Shown piece after piece: positions 1 through 10,100 of a DNA stretch of 64,000 nt (the first letter of the stretch is position 1; each line of letters opens with the position of its first letter). A program made the translations under genes and the position numbers. The stretch is from Chitinophaga sp. CF118 (GTDB lineage Bacteria > Bacteroidota > Bacteroidia > Chitinophagales > Chitinophagaceae), in assembly GCF_900112615.1 (NCBI RefSeq), contig NZ_FOMK01000004.1, positions 434,001 through 498,000 of the forward strand, read 5' to 3'. The notes beneath the pieces were generated by a model. The model saw only the letters and a list, made by a program, of their open reading frames with translations. It ran no database searches and was not told where the DNA came from.

Positions 1-3000
1 TGTTCTCCGTTATATTTAACAGTCCATTATCGCTGCTAGCATAGATCGCATAGTAACTAAATGATGAACTAGTGCGGGTTGGACGGGTGATCAGGTTGCC
101 ACTGAGCAATGTGTTATAAGTATTGTTCAGATAGAATCCATAACTGTAAGATTCCTGGATTGCATTACTTATAAAACGGTTACCAATAACCGGGTCAGAG
201 TTACCGCCCACCAGTGTTACACCATAGTAACCACCAGTAACAGTATTGTTACTGAAAATATTACCTGTACAACGGGTTTTACCTGTTGTAGTCGCATCAT
301 TATTTACCGCATTAATTACAATACCTGCATAGAGAGACGAAGTAGAAGTATTATTGGTGATGATATTACACTTGCGGATTGTATTACTGTCTGCATAGTT
401 AACCAGTTGCACACCATACCCGTAAGTACCGGTGCCGGTTGCATCAATGGTGAGGCTATCGAAAGTAGTATGATCTGCCTGTCTCAGTTTTATTACCGCA
501 CGTTCATCTGTGTTAGACGATGTGAAGTGAATAGTATTACCATTACCCAGGAAGGTAATCGTATTAATCGCTGATACACCTCTTATAGAATCAAGCACCA
601 GTTGCTCTTCATAAGTGGTACGTCCAGGTACAACATTAAAGATCACCGGACCGCTGATACCACATGCCATAGCAGCCTTCGCAGCATTAAAGCTCACGAA
701 GTTCACAGCACTTGCCGGAGCCGTTTTATCAATCGTATATGTACCTCCAGGCAATGCAGGATTCACGGTTAACAATACCGGATCTGAATAGGTGGTATTG
801 GTACCGCAGGTGACTGCTGCACGGTAGTAAAGCGTTCCTATTGATCTTATACTGGTATCCGGATAATTGATAGGAGCGCCCAGGTTTGTATAAGTACCAG
901 TAGCCGTTGTTGAGTACTGCCACTGATAAGTTTGGGTAAGGCCTATTGAATTACCAGCCAGATTCAATGATACGGGCATATCTATACATACCGGGGTAAT
1001 ATTCACTGTTGCAGAACCTGCTGTAGGAGGCGAAGTACATACCGGAGGTGTAAATTCATAAGCGCCCATATCCGGCGTAGCAGTACTACGTGCAGCACTA
1101 TTGATATCTTCCAGGATGCCGATCGGTGTACCTCTGTCATTGATCGCTGCACTGGTAGGCGAATAATCGCCAAGAGTTATATCCTTGTAAATAGGATTAC
1201 CGGAAATGGAATTAGCATCTTGCAATGCATTTGCTTTCCAGTTAGCCAGCGTAGCCTGATTAGTTGTGTAATACCCGGTGAAGGCATTCGCTGCCGCAGG
1301 ACTAATAAAAAGATCATTATAATTTGAAGTGATCTGACTGCTGGCAGTATTGAAATAAAGGCAATGTTTTGCATTCTGTCCGCCGCGGGTAATTGTTATA
1401 ATATTATCGATAAAATTAACCCCTCCAGCATCTAAAGTCTGATAAAAACCTCTTGTAGAATATGACGTTCCCGGAGAGGCTGTCCCATCGAGTGAAAGCG
1501 TATTATGATAATACCAGATGTTATCAGAGCTGCTATTGTAAATCGCGTATATACTACCGCTTCCTGACAGATTGTACATCAGGTTATTGCTTATCACGTT
1601 TTCTAATCCCGGGATTGCATCCACACTGGAAGTGTAGATACCATAGAAAGTACTGGTACTTGCCAGGGCACCACCAAAAGGATCTGTAAAACGGTTGGCA
1701 TTGATAACTACTTTGGTGCTGAGACCCGTCATATAAATACCGTAGAAATCAGCCACGCTTGCGCGGGTGGGTCTGCTAAAAGTATTTTTCTCAATGGTTG
1801 TATTGAAAGAACCCAGTATATAGATCCCGTAGTTATAATAATCGCTGATTTTATTATTGATGATTTTATTGCCTCCATTTGGAGCATCGGTAGTATTACC
1901 CACCAGGGTAATACCATAGTAACCACCAATAATGGTATTATTACTAAAGGTATTATTATCACATTTCCCCGTACCGCTGTTCGTAGCGGAATTAGCAGAA
2001 GGGCTAACTACGATACCTGCATAATTTGTAGAAGTAGAAGTAGTATTACATATGATAGTACAATTATTAATTGTATTAAAGTCTGCATCATTCAGCAACT
2101 GCACTGCAAAGCCATATTCAGCAGTTGAAGTACCCAGTGCATTGATCACAAGTCCATTGAAAATAATATAATCCGCACCATTCAGTTTGATCACTTCCCG
2201 TTCATTACCATTAGTAGAGAGGAAAGAAAGTGTGTTTGCATTACCATTAAAAGTAACTGTATTGGTAGCGGAAGCACCGGGAACAGGGATCATGTTCAGT
2301 TGCTCATTATACGGCCCTGAACCTGTCACTACGTTAAAGACTACCGGTCCGTTGATGCCGCATTTTATATAGTTGTAAGCATCATTGAACGAAGCGAAGT
2401 TACCACTGCCGGTAGGCAATGCTTTATTAATGGTGAAAGTACCTGATATCAATGTAGGACTTGTAATCTGTGCGCTCGAAGAGTTTGCTGATGCAGCACT
2501 GGCTGTACATGTAACTACGCACCGGTAATAAGTAGATGCTGTCTGCGTAGTTGTCAGTACACCTGTAGTTGCGCCCGGGATATTCGTCCAGGTAGTATTA
2601 TTGGGAGAAGATTGCCATTGATAAGTAAGACCTGAAGCAACTGTATTGCCGGTAAGAGAAAGTGTGAAGCTTTCATTGAGACACACAGCGGAAACATTTG
2701 ATACTGTAGTACCTCCAACAGGTGTGCCTGTACATGCAAGTGCGGGTGTCCAGTTAAAGATGATATCCGGCCTGGTGGTCATATCACCGGTATTGGAAAC
2801 CTGTGTAGTTCCACAAAGACTAAATCCCGCATCCTGCCGGAAAGTATGAGACCCGTTAAAAGACAATCCTGATGTATATGGGAAGCTGGGGTTACCAGAC
2901 CAGTCATCTGCACCACCACAAACTTCTATCAGAATGTTATCTGTACCATTCCAGAAAAAGCCTGGTGTAAGAGTGAAAACGTTCAGACCCAGCACCGGCG

Positions 3001-3382
3001 TGTAGTCGACAGGGCCAAAAGCGTTGTTCCCTACCGGTTCCCAACTGGCATCGGAGAGAGATGCTACAGTAGTACCTACAATTTTTATAGCAAATTGATC
3101 CGCAAGATCAGCATCATTCAATGTGATTGCATTGAATTTTACCGCATTGATAAAACCAGGTTGCATACCTTTAGCAATCAGCTCTGAGGCTTTATAAAGG
3201 TATTGCGCACGGTGTCCTTCATAATAGTCCTGTATAGGACATGGATAGTCGAAATTACCATTGCTGCCTGTAGCAGAGCCAATGGTGATATCTGTTTGCG
3301 CATACGCTCCCGATGCTGATAAAAGCATGAAGAGCAGGTATAACGTAGTTTTCAATAGTCCAGAAACGGTCTTAGTTCTCAT
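1..3382 (-). CDS. Large secreted beta-helix surface protein (partial, C-terminus beyond the window)
   Basis: The frame is open from the ATG at 3380-3382 to the left edge, giving about 1127 visible residues and no stop. Residues 1-29 are a signal peptide ending GAYAQ. A beta-sandwich-like segment follows (about 30-215), then an Ig-like domain near 225-305, then a long Asn/Gly/Ser/Thr-rich stretch whose spaced NNTI, GGYYGITLVG and NYGIYI motifs resemble right-handed parallel beta-helix rungs. A second Ig-like plus beta-helix unit starts near residue 795 and closely follows the first, so the protein holds a tandem duplication of a roughly 500-residue module. The gene lies 41 bp after the DUF4302 gene on the same strand and may end the SusC operon. 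Export is clear. A T9SS sorting domain may lie in the missing C-terminus. Ligand and role are unknown; a surface polysaccharide-binding or adhesin role is inference. Confidence 0.8.
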   Translation of the reverse strand, partial: MRTKTVSGLLKTTLYLLFMLLSASGAYAQTDITIGSATGSNGNFDYPCPIQDYYEGHRAQYLYKASELIAKGMQPGFINAVKFNAITLNDADLADQFAIKIVGTTVASLSDASWEPVGNNAFGPVDYTPVLGLNVFTLTPGFFWNGTDNILIEVCGGADDWSGNPSFPYTSGLSFNGSHTFRQDAGFSLCGTTQVSNTGDMTTRPDIIFNWTPALACTGTPVGGTTVSNVSAVCLNESFTLSLTGNTVASGLTYQWQSSPNNTTWTNIPGATTGVLTTTQTASTYYRCVVTCTASAASANSSSAQITSPTLISGTFTINKALPTGSGNFASFNDAYNYIKCGINGPVVFNVVTGSGPYNEQLNMIPVPGASATNTVTFNGNANTLSFLSTNGNEREVIKLNGADYIIFNGLVINALGTSTAEYGFAVQLLNDADFNTINNCTIICNTTSTSTNYAGIVVSPSANSATNSGTGKCDNNTFSNNTIIGGYYGITLVGNTTDAPNGGNKIINNKISDYYNYGIYILGSFNTTIEKNTFSRPTRASVADFYGIYMTGLSTKVVINANRFTDPFGGALASTSTFYGIYTSSVDAIPGLENVISNNLMYNLSGSGSIYAIYNSSSDNIWYYHNTLSLDGTASPGTSYSTRGFYQTLDAGGVNFIDNIITITRGGQNAKHCLYFNTASSQITSNYNDLFISPAAANAFTGYYTTNQATLANWKANALQDANSISGNPIYKDITLGDYSPTSAAINDRGTPIGILEDINSAARSTATPDMGAYEFTPPVCTSPPTAGSATVNITPVCIDMPVSLNLAGNSIGLTQTYQWQYSTTATGTYTNLGAPINYPDTSIRSIGTLYYRAAVTCGTNTTYSDPVLLTVNPALPGGTYTIDKTAPASAVNFVSFNAAKAAMACGISGPVIFNVVPGRTTYEEQLVLDSIRGVSAINTITFLGNGNTIHFTSSNTDERAVIKLRQADHTTFDSLTIDATGTGTYGYGVQLVNYADSNTIRKCNIITNNTSTSSLYAGIVINAVNNDATTTGKTRCTGNIFSNNTVTGGYYGVTLVGGNSDPVIGNRFISNAIQESYSYGFYLNNTYNTLLSGNLITRPTRTSSSFSYYAIYASSDNGLLNITEN

Positions 3383-3423
3383 ATGGGTCTTATTTATACT
3401 AAGGGTTCAAAAATGGATGTGCA

Positions 3424-4701
3424 TCAGCGTAACCAGGTGATCCAGCTACGTGCATCTTTAGCGTTTACCATATCATAGGATAACTCGCCGGTCTGCACGA
3501 AATAGAAACCCGTAGGTTCAGTGTATTTGTTAGTAATATTTGTTACTGCAGTAGTGGCACTGGCAGGTGTAGTTCCTATCGTCGCCGTATTTGTAAAAAC
3601 AACGGTGCCATTGGTATTAAACCGGGCGGTGAGGCCTGGTCCGAAAGCGCTCGATGTAAATACAGCACCGGCATCAAGGTTGGTGTTCCAGTTTGGGTAA
3701 TAAAACATGAACTGGAAACCAGGAGTATTCTTTATGCCATATGCATCATCCACACCATCTACATGGAAGCCATCCAGGGAAACCCAGTAAGAGCCAATAT
3801 CAGCTACATAGTTCCACCATCTTTTTCCGGCGGTATTATCTACTACAAGGGGTTTTATAACGCCGTTGATGGTGGCATCTGCGTTATTTACTTTAAACTT
3901 CAGTGCCTGACCCGGAGCATCCCAGGTAATATTTTCAAAGGCACTGATATTCTGTTTGCCGTCACTAAATGGAGTGGTTAGCGCAATACCATTACTGGTA
4001 TGGTAATACGCTGTATTAAAGGTCTTTGTACCATCTGTAGTGGGCCATACAAATTGGATCCTGCGGAAAGTTTTGTCTACATACATATCGTATGTACTTC
4101 CGCCAGCTGTAAGCTGTTTAAAGTAAGTAAGGAACCGGGAAATATTATTGAACTCCCAGTTCCGTTTTTTCTCGTAATAATCCTGTGCCTCCTGTGAGGT
4201 AGCTTTGACGAGCACGGCTTTACTACCATGCAAACGTCCTGTAAGTTTGATTGTATCACCGTAAATGCCATCAATGGCAAATTCAAAATCTGAATATAAT
4301 CCCACGCCATATGTACCACCATTATTGCTGGCGTCGGGATCACATAGTACATGTATATAAGAATAGGTATCAAACAATAGTGAAGGTTGTTGCAATGCTT
4401 TAAGGCGATAACTGCTTTCTTTTACTGTTACGGCAGAAAGCGAATCAAAATCCGAAAACATCTGTACCCGGTTTGCAGTATCGAACTTGAAATAAAATCC
4501 AAAAGGTGTTCCGGGAATCCCTGAAGGGTATACAAATCCTCTCCAGCCATATTCCGATCCTGTTAAAGCGGAACTATATTCTGCCAGTATTTTATTGATC
4601 CTTTCGTCCGGAGACTGATCAAAAACAAAATCATCTTTTCTCGTACAGGAAGAAAATGTTGCCGTGATCAGTAAAATATATAATAATAGATTTTTACTCA
4701 T
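3424..4701 (-). CDS. DUF4302 domain-containing lipoprotein
   Basis: This is a roughly 425-residue exported lipoprotein. I chose the ATG at 4701 because it gives a compact signal (MSKN, a hydrophobic run, then TFSSC with the lipidated Cys). The alternative ATG at 4734 adds 11 polar residues and lies 8 bp from the preceding stop. After the Cys comes a segment with DERINKILAEY, SEYGWRGFVYP and a run of beta-strands, the pattern I associate with the DUF4302 family. Members of this family commonly follow SusC/SusD and a surface zinc peptidase in Bacteroidota, as here. It is probably an outer-membrane surface accessory protein of the uptake system. Substrate and biochemical role are not known. Confidence 0.8.
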   Translation of the reverse strand: MSKNLLLYILLITATFSSCTRKDDFVFDQSPDERINKILAEYSSALTGSEYGWRGFVYPSGIPGTPFGFYFKFDTANRVQMFSDFDSLSAVTVKESSYRLKALQQPSLLFDTYSYIHVLCDPDASNNGGTYGVGLYSDFEFAIDGIYGDTIKLTGRLHGSKAVLVKATSQEAQDYYEKKRNWEFNNISRFLTYFKQLTAGGSTYDMYVDKTFRRIQFVWPTTDGTKTFNTAYYHTSNGIALTTPFSDGKQNISAFENITWDAPGQALKFKVNNADATINGVIKPLVVDNTAGKRWWNYVADIGSYWVSLDGFHVDGVDDAYGIKNTPGFQFMFYYPNWNTNLDAGAVFTSSAFGPGLTARFNTNGTVVFTNTATIGTTPASATTAVTNITNKYTEPTGFYFVQTGELSYDMVNAKDARSWITWLR

Positions 4702-4742
4702 AAGGATTATTTTGTAGCCCTCCCGGGTATTCATCAGTTGGT

Positions 4743-5651
4743 TTAATAAAAAAGATCGTCTATAGATTTTCTGGTACTACGCTGCAGTCCGTAGAAATCG
4801 ATGTTATAGGCCGACTTAAAGTAGCTCACTACCATCGCTTCCTTTTGTCTGAGTTTGGCCTGGGCCTGGACTTTAGTAACACCATCTTCACTTACGCCGT
4901 CGGGTACACTATTCACTATCTTATCAAATCCTCCACGTCCTTCGGTCAGCATGGTAGAAATCATTTCTACAAAGTCTTCGTTTTCACTAGACATTGCATA
5001 AGGGGTAACAAAACCCGCATGCAAAGCAGCTGTATCCTGTATGTTATTCCAGTTGCCTGTATAAAAGCCTGCGCAGATCTTTTTAAACTCAACAGGATAC
5101 ATGATCGTCTGGTGAAGAATATGACCAAATTCATGCTCTATTACATGGAAGATCTGTTTTACATTGGCGGTGTCCCGGAGGGAGTAACCATCCATATCTT
5201 TGGTACGGAATTCATTCAGCAGATACATCACTACTTTACGTCCACCTTCTGCAGTACCAAGCGTAATGGTTTGGTTATCATTCCAGCTGGCACTACCCGA
5301 CAAGACGAAGAATTTCGGGCTATACCTTTTGAAAAAGAGAGACCCTGCAGCATTGATGTAATTATCTATCCATACTTTTTTGATTGCACGTACAGCAGGT
5401 ATCACTACTTCTTCCTTTGGCGGAACCAGTGTTTTAGTTACATCGAATTCGAACTGATCCCACTTGTATTTTACATCTATGTTATAGGGCACTGTAATCG
5501 TATCATGCAACCAGGCATCCAAAGATCCCGGGACCCAGGTATCGCCACCCAGGCCCGGGATATTCTGCACACCACTGAGATCGTCCTTTTTAGAGCAGGC
5601 ACCCAGCATCGCTACCGAGAGCAGGAAAAAGAATGCGTTTATAAGTTTCAT
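4743..5651 (-). CDS. Surface zinc metallopeptidase lipoprotein (SusD-associated, peptidase Mx1 type)
   Basis: The 302-residue product begins with a lipoprotein signal ending LGAC (Cys19). It carries a zinc-protease core HEFGHILH at residues 173-180, with H173 and H177 as ligands, E174 as catalytic base and H180 as a possible third ligand. Downstream ENEDFVEMIS at about residue 230 may give a further acidic contact. Length and layout match the putative zinc-binding metallopeptidase lipoproteins that sit beside SusD and DUF4302 genes. It starts 25 bp after the SusD gene and 41 bp before the chosen DUF4302 start, so co-transcription is likely. It could trim a protein or peptide bound by the SusCD complex, but the substrate cannot be read from the sequence. 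Confidence 0.85.
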   Translation of the reverse strand: MKLINAFFFLLSVAMLGACSKKDDLSGVQNIPGLGGDTWVPGSLDAWLHDTITVPYNIDVKYKWDQFEFDVTKTLVPPKEEVVIPAVRAIKKVWIDNYINAAGSLFFKRYSPKFFVLSGSASWNDNQTITLGTAEGGRKVVMYLLNEFRTKDMDGYSLRDTANVKQIFHVIEHEFGHILHQTIMYPVEFKKICAGFYTGNWNNIQDTAALHAGFVTPYAMSSENEDFVEMISTMLTEGRGGFDKIVNSVPDGVSEDGVTKVQAQAKLRQKEAMVVSYFKSAYNIDFYGLQRSTRKSIDDLFY

Positions 5652-5676
5652 ATTGCTAGTTTCTTTTTAAGATTTA

Positions 5677-7137
5677 TCAACGTGGGTTCAACGTTATACC
5701 GGACGTTAGTGCAGATGCAGGGATCTGTAATACGCGGCGCTTATCATCTGCGCCCAGTGTCAGTTCCTCTCCAAAAACGGTGTAATGCGTTACACTTATC
5801 TTATACCGCTGCAGGTCAAACCAGCGTTGTCCTTCCTGCAGATATTCCGCACGTTTGAAATCCATGATAGTATTTAACAGCGCATTTGCCAGAGAGGAAG
5901 TCTGATAATAAGTTTTGATAGAACTGGTTGTGATTCTATGGGCAGCAGTACTATAACTTTTGATCCTTTTGCTGGCAAAGAGATTCATATCAGCCAGTAC
6001 GGCATCCGTATTTCCCAGATAAAGATTCGCTTCTGCCCTGTTGAATAATACCTCTTCTGTAGTAAAAAGTGGCACCATCACATAAGGATCACCGATAGTT
6101 GCATTTACAGAAGACTTTACAAAGTATTCTGTCAGCTTTGGCACAAAGTAGTCCCTGGTGCCATAGTAGTATATGGGATATACAAAATTGCCTCCGGTAA
6201 CGTTCTGACCAAGGATTGCTGTTTCATGTGCATAGTCGAGTCCATATCTGTACCGTCCTACATAGCGGCCATACGCTGATGGTGTTTCTACCAGCAGGAG
6301 ATTTGCTTTCTCAGAAGCGTTTGAATAAGTGGCGTATAACTCGGCAGGAGTCATAGTACTGTACGTAGTATTCCACGGACGCATATTACTGGCCAAATCA
6401 TTATTAGGAAATGTCTTATTCGCATACTCCACTACTTTCCGATAATCTTTTTTAAAGAGATAAAATCTTGTAGCGAAAGCATATGCTGCGGATGTATTAA
6501 AATGATAATGTGGTACTTTATATTTCACATCATTGATAAGGGGCAGGCCCTGCAACAGATCCTTTTCGATCATTTCATATACATAGGCAACTGTTTTCCG
6601 CTCGTATTGTTTCATAACAACCGTCTCCGGTGTTGTTACATAAGGAATACCGGCATCCTGAGCAGCAGTAGTGGAATCATAAAACTTTGAGAAGAACGTG
6701 ACAAGCATAAAATGGGCATATGCCCTTGCTACCAGTGCTTCTCCCTTCTGTGCCTGATACAAAGAAGTATCTGCTGCTGCTGCACAGGCTTTCAATGCGT
6801 TATTGGCGGAAGCGATAGCTGTGTAGCATGCTTGCCAGTACATTTCAGGAGAGTCTTCTTTTGTGTCCTGCACATCGCTGAAACTGAACGGATCCTGATT
6901 GGTTCTTTCAATCACACCGGCTCCTTTATCAGCTACATTATCTGACATCGACTCACAAAAAAGAATATAGTTTGCCTGCGGATAAGCGGTACCTAAAAGT
7001 TGGGATACTTTATCCGGTGTATCCAACTCGGTCCAGGTACTGTCGGGAGACTGATCAAGGTATTTGGTACACCCTGACAGTGTAAATATGCTTACACTAA
7101 TGACCGATATCTTTATAAAAAATTTCATCATAACCAT
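5677..7137 (-). CDS. RagB/SusD family nutrient-binding outer-membrane lipoprotein
   Basis: This 486-residue protein is the surface lid and binding lipoprotein for the SusC channel encoded just upstream, with only 6 bp between them. The signal peptide ends in LSGC. ATGs at residues 3 and 4 are alternative starts. SusD hallmarks are the TPR-like helices (YWQACYTAIASANNALKAC, then ALVARAYAHFMLVTFF) and the C-terminal motif RAEYLQEGQRWFDLQRYK. The family binds glycans, peptides or other oligomers at the cell surface and passes them to the TonB-dependent partner. The neighbouring protease and the lack of glycoside hydrolases in this operon hint at a non-glycan ligand, which is inference. Confidence 0.93.
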   Translation of the reverse strand: MVMMKFFIKISVISVSIFTLSGCTKYLDQSPDSTWTELDTPDKVSQLLGTAYPQANYILFCESMSDNVADKGAGVIERTNQDPFSFSDVQDTKEDSPEMYWQACYTAIASANNALKACAAAADTSLYQAQKGEALVARAYAHFMLVTFFSKFYDSTTAAQDAGIPYVTTPETVVMKQYERKTVAYVYEMIEKDLLQGLPLINDVKYKVPHYHFNTSAAYAFATRFYLFKKDYRKVVEYANKTFPNNDLASNMRPWNTTYSTMTPAELYATYSNASEKANLLLVETPSAYGRYVGRYRYGLDYAHETAILGQNVTGGNFVYPIYYYGTRDYFVPKLTEYFVKSSVNATIGDPYVMVPLFTTEEVLFNRAEANLYLGNTDAVLADMNLFASKRIKSYSTAAHRITTSSIKTYYQTSSLANALLNTIMDFKRAEYLQEGQRWFDLQRYKISVTHYTVFGEELTLGADDKRRVLQIPASALTSGITLNPR

Positions 7138-7143
7138 CTTCGT

Positions 7144-10100
7144 TTAGATACCTACTTTTAATGAAAGAGTAAATTGCTTTTGAATAGGCTGCGCAACACC
7201 ACCCGTATTGAAAAACTCAGGATCCTGTCCTCTCAGTCGTTTGTCTGCATAGATCAACCACGGATTGATTGCCGCTGCAGTGACAGAGATGCTGTTAAAT
7301 GCCGTTCTGTTTAGTATACTTGCCGGCAAGATGTAAGAGAGTGATACGGTTTTTAAACGGATCAGATCTCCCTTCGCTACTCTTGCTGTTGAATAGTTAT
7401 AGTTATTGTAAGGATAAGCACCACCTAAAAGGACATCTTCCAGTCTGTCAAGGATTGAAGGAGTTTGAGTAACCGTCTCATCACCAGGCATAATCCAGCG
7501 GTCATAAAACTCTTTAGGCATAGCATCCAGGTCGGAATAAGAAGTTTTAAAGGCAGGATACATCCTGATTTTATTCCCCCACTGGTAGGTTACAAATACG
7601 TTCAGGGATAATGCCTTGTAGCGGAATGTGTTTGAGAAACCACCTGTCACAGGAGGATCTACCGGACCTTCATATACCAGGTGTGACGTATTCTGATCCT
7701 GCAGGTATACATCCTTGCTCAGATTTCCATTTTGGTTAATAAACTGCGGTGCTCCTGATTTTGGATCCAGGCCTTTGTATTGCAGAGAGAATAATCCTCT
7801 TACGGGATAACCCTCTTTATTTCCTCCCTCTGCTACCACAAGATCAAAGATGAGAGGGATATTTTTTGCATTGGTGATCTTATTCGTATTATATCCAAAA
7901 GTGAAATTCGCTTTCCATCCCCATTCTTTACGCTTTATCACATCGCCGCCTATCATCAGCTCAATTCCTTTAGAATTCATATCAGCATAGTTAGCTGCTT
8001 TGAAGGTTTCCCCACCGATACCGGAAGTTTTAATGATACTGATAAGGTCAAAACTTTTCCTGGTGTAGAGGTCTAATGCAAGGTTGAGCCGTCTGTCAAA
8101 TAAGGTGGCATCCAGTCCTACGTTCGTAGTGTACAACTTTTCCCATGTCAGGTCATCGTTCTGGAGGTGCGCAATCTTAATGACAGATTCTACTTCAGAC
8201 AGGTGTGGCCTGTTGGTGTTGATTGTTTTGTAAACAATATTGGAGTTGGTAGCAGGGCCCATACTGGCAGTTAAGCCATAACTTGCTCTCAGCGTTAGGT
8301 AATCTACCCATGGTAATTTCTGAATGAATGGTTCCTTGTCTATATTCCAGGAACCAGACAGGCTCCAGGTAGGCAACCAGCGTGCACCTGCAGATCTGCC
8401 CAGGCGGTTGGAACCATCATAACGGGTAGTACCACTCAGGTTATACTTGCTGTTATAAGCATAGGTAGCTGTGGCATAAAAAGCAGCAAAGCGATCGTAA
8501 TCCCTGCTCATACCATAATAAGGGAAATTACTTTCTATTGTTTGTTTGAGAATCTTATAATCTGTGAATGCAACACCTCCGTTATTATACTGATAGCCAT
8601 ACCCGGTGTTGGAAGCGTTCTGTCTGTCAGCATATTTTACCTGCTGACCTATCATTGCATTTACACTGTGCTTATCTCCAAAAGTGTTTGTATAATTCAG
8701 GCTGTTACGGAAATCATAATTGATCAGCTGATCTTCTGTACGGTTATAAAATCCGCCGTATGGCAATACTATCTGTGGCAATGCATCCGGGTTATCCGGA
8801 TCCCTGTAAAGGAATTTATTATTTTCAGCAATAGTAGAATTACCCGCAGAGCGGTAAGCATTTGCCATGTTACTGTTTTCTGTGATCTGGTGTTCGCGGG
8901 AAGACTTCACATATCTAAGTGCGCCCACAAATTCATAACGAAGGTTCTTAGCCAGTTTCCAGGAAAAATCTCCCTGCAGGCGCAGATCCATCATGTTCAG
9001 ATCCAGGTAATTATTCTGCAGTTCATTAATGATGTTGAACGGCGCAAAGTTTCTTCTGAAATATTCCAGTTTACCATTCTGATCGTATGCTGTAAGTGTA
9101 CGGCTGGTATTTAAAGAATAACTGAAAGGGTTGATATCAAAGTCGCGGTCATATTGCCCTTCTACGGGGTTGCTGGTACGGGTGAGTGCCCCCGGAGCTT
9201 TTTGCTGACGAACAGATCCGAGCACAGAGAATCCTGCAGCTACCTTTTCAGAGATTTTATAATTATTGCGAAAGTTTAAAGTATAGCGACTTACTTTGTC
9301 GGCAATGGTCCATCCGTTATCATGATAAAAACTGGTGGAAAAATAGGACTGTGATTTATCGGTACCTGAAGAAAGGCTCAGGGAATGTTCCTGAACAAAA
9401 CTGGGTTTAAACAGCATATCAAACCAGTCTGTATTGGCAGAAGCATATCTTAATAAGAATTTACGTTTAGCCTCCGGCGTATTCTCTAATGGAAAGTTTC
9501 CACTTTCATCCGCGTTCAGCATTTCATACATTTTGCCATACACACCAACATCTCCTTCAGAAAGAATATCAGAAGTAAGACTTCCTTTTCTTTCCAGCTC
9601 TGCCAGCACGGACATCTGCTGAGCAGAATTCATGATATTATAATTGTTATAGTTTGGTTTCAGCTGGGTACTATAGTTACCACTGTAAGACACTACTGTT
9701 TTACCTGCACGGCCTTTCTTAGTAGTAATTACCACTACACCGTTCATCGCCCTGGCACCATATAAGGCAGTAGCAGCAGCATCCTTCAGGATATCAAAGC
9801 TTTCAATATCATTCGAATTCAAACCAGCTACAGCAGAACCCATCAGGGTAGTAGGATCACCGCTTGACAGCTGGTCATTGGAGATGTTCACCACATCTTC
9901 CAGCACCACACCATCTACTACCCATAAAGGTTTATTATCACCATTAATGGAAGTAGCACCACGTACCCGGATTTTAGGAGCAGTACCAAACGTGCTTGAA
10001 ACGTTCTGGATAGCCACACCCGCTACACGGCCTTCCAGCATGCGGCTCACATCCGGCATACCATCTATTTTTGCATCTTCTGCTTTGATACGTGTAGCGG

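Noticed and set aside
4845..5858. 337-codon plus-strand open frame
   Set aside because: It lies antisense to the zinc peptidase and SusD genes, which have clear signal peptides and catalytic or family motifs on the minus strand. Its translation has no recognisable domain.
8542..9114. 190-codon plus-strand open frame
   Set aside because: It is antisense to the SusC barrel, with Cys/Ile-rich composition typical of a shadow frame.
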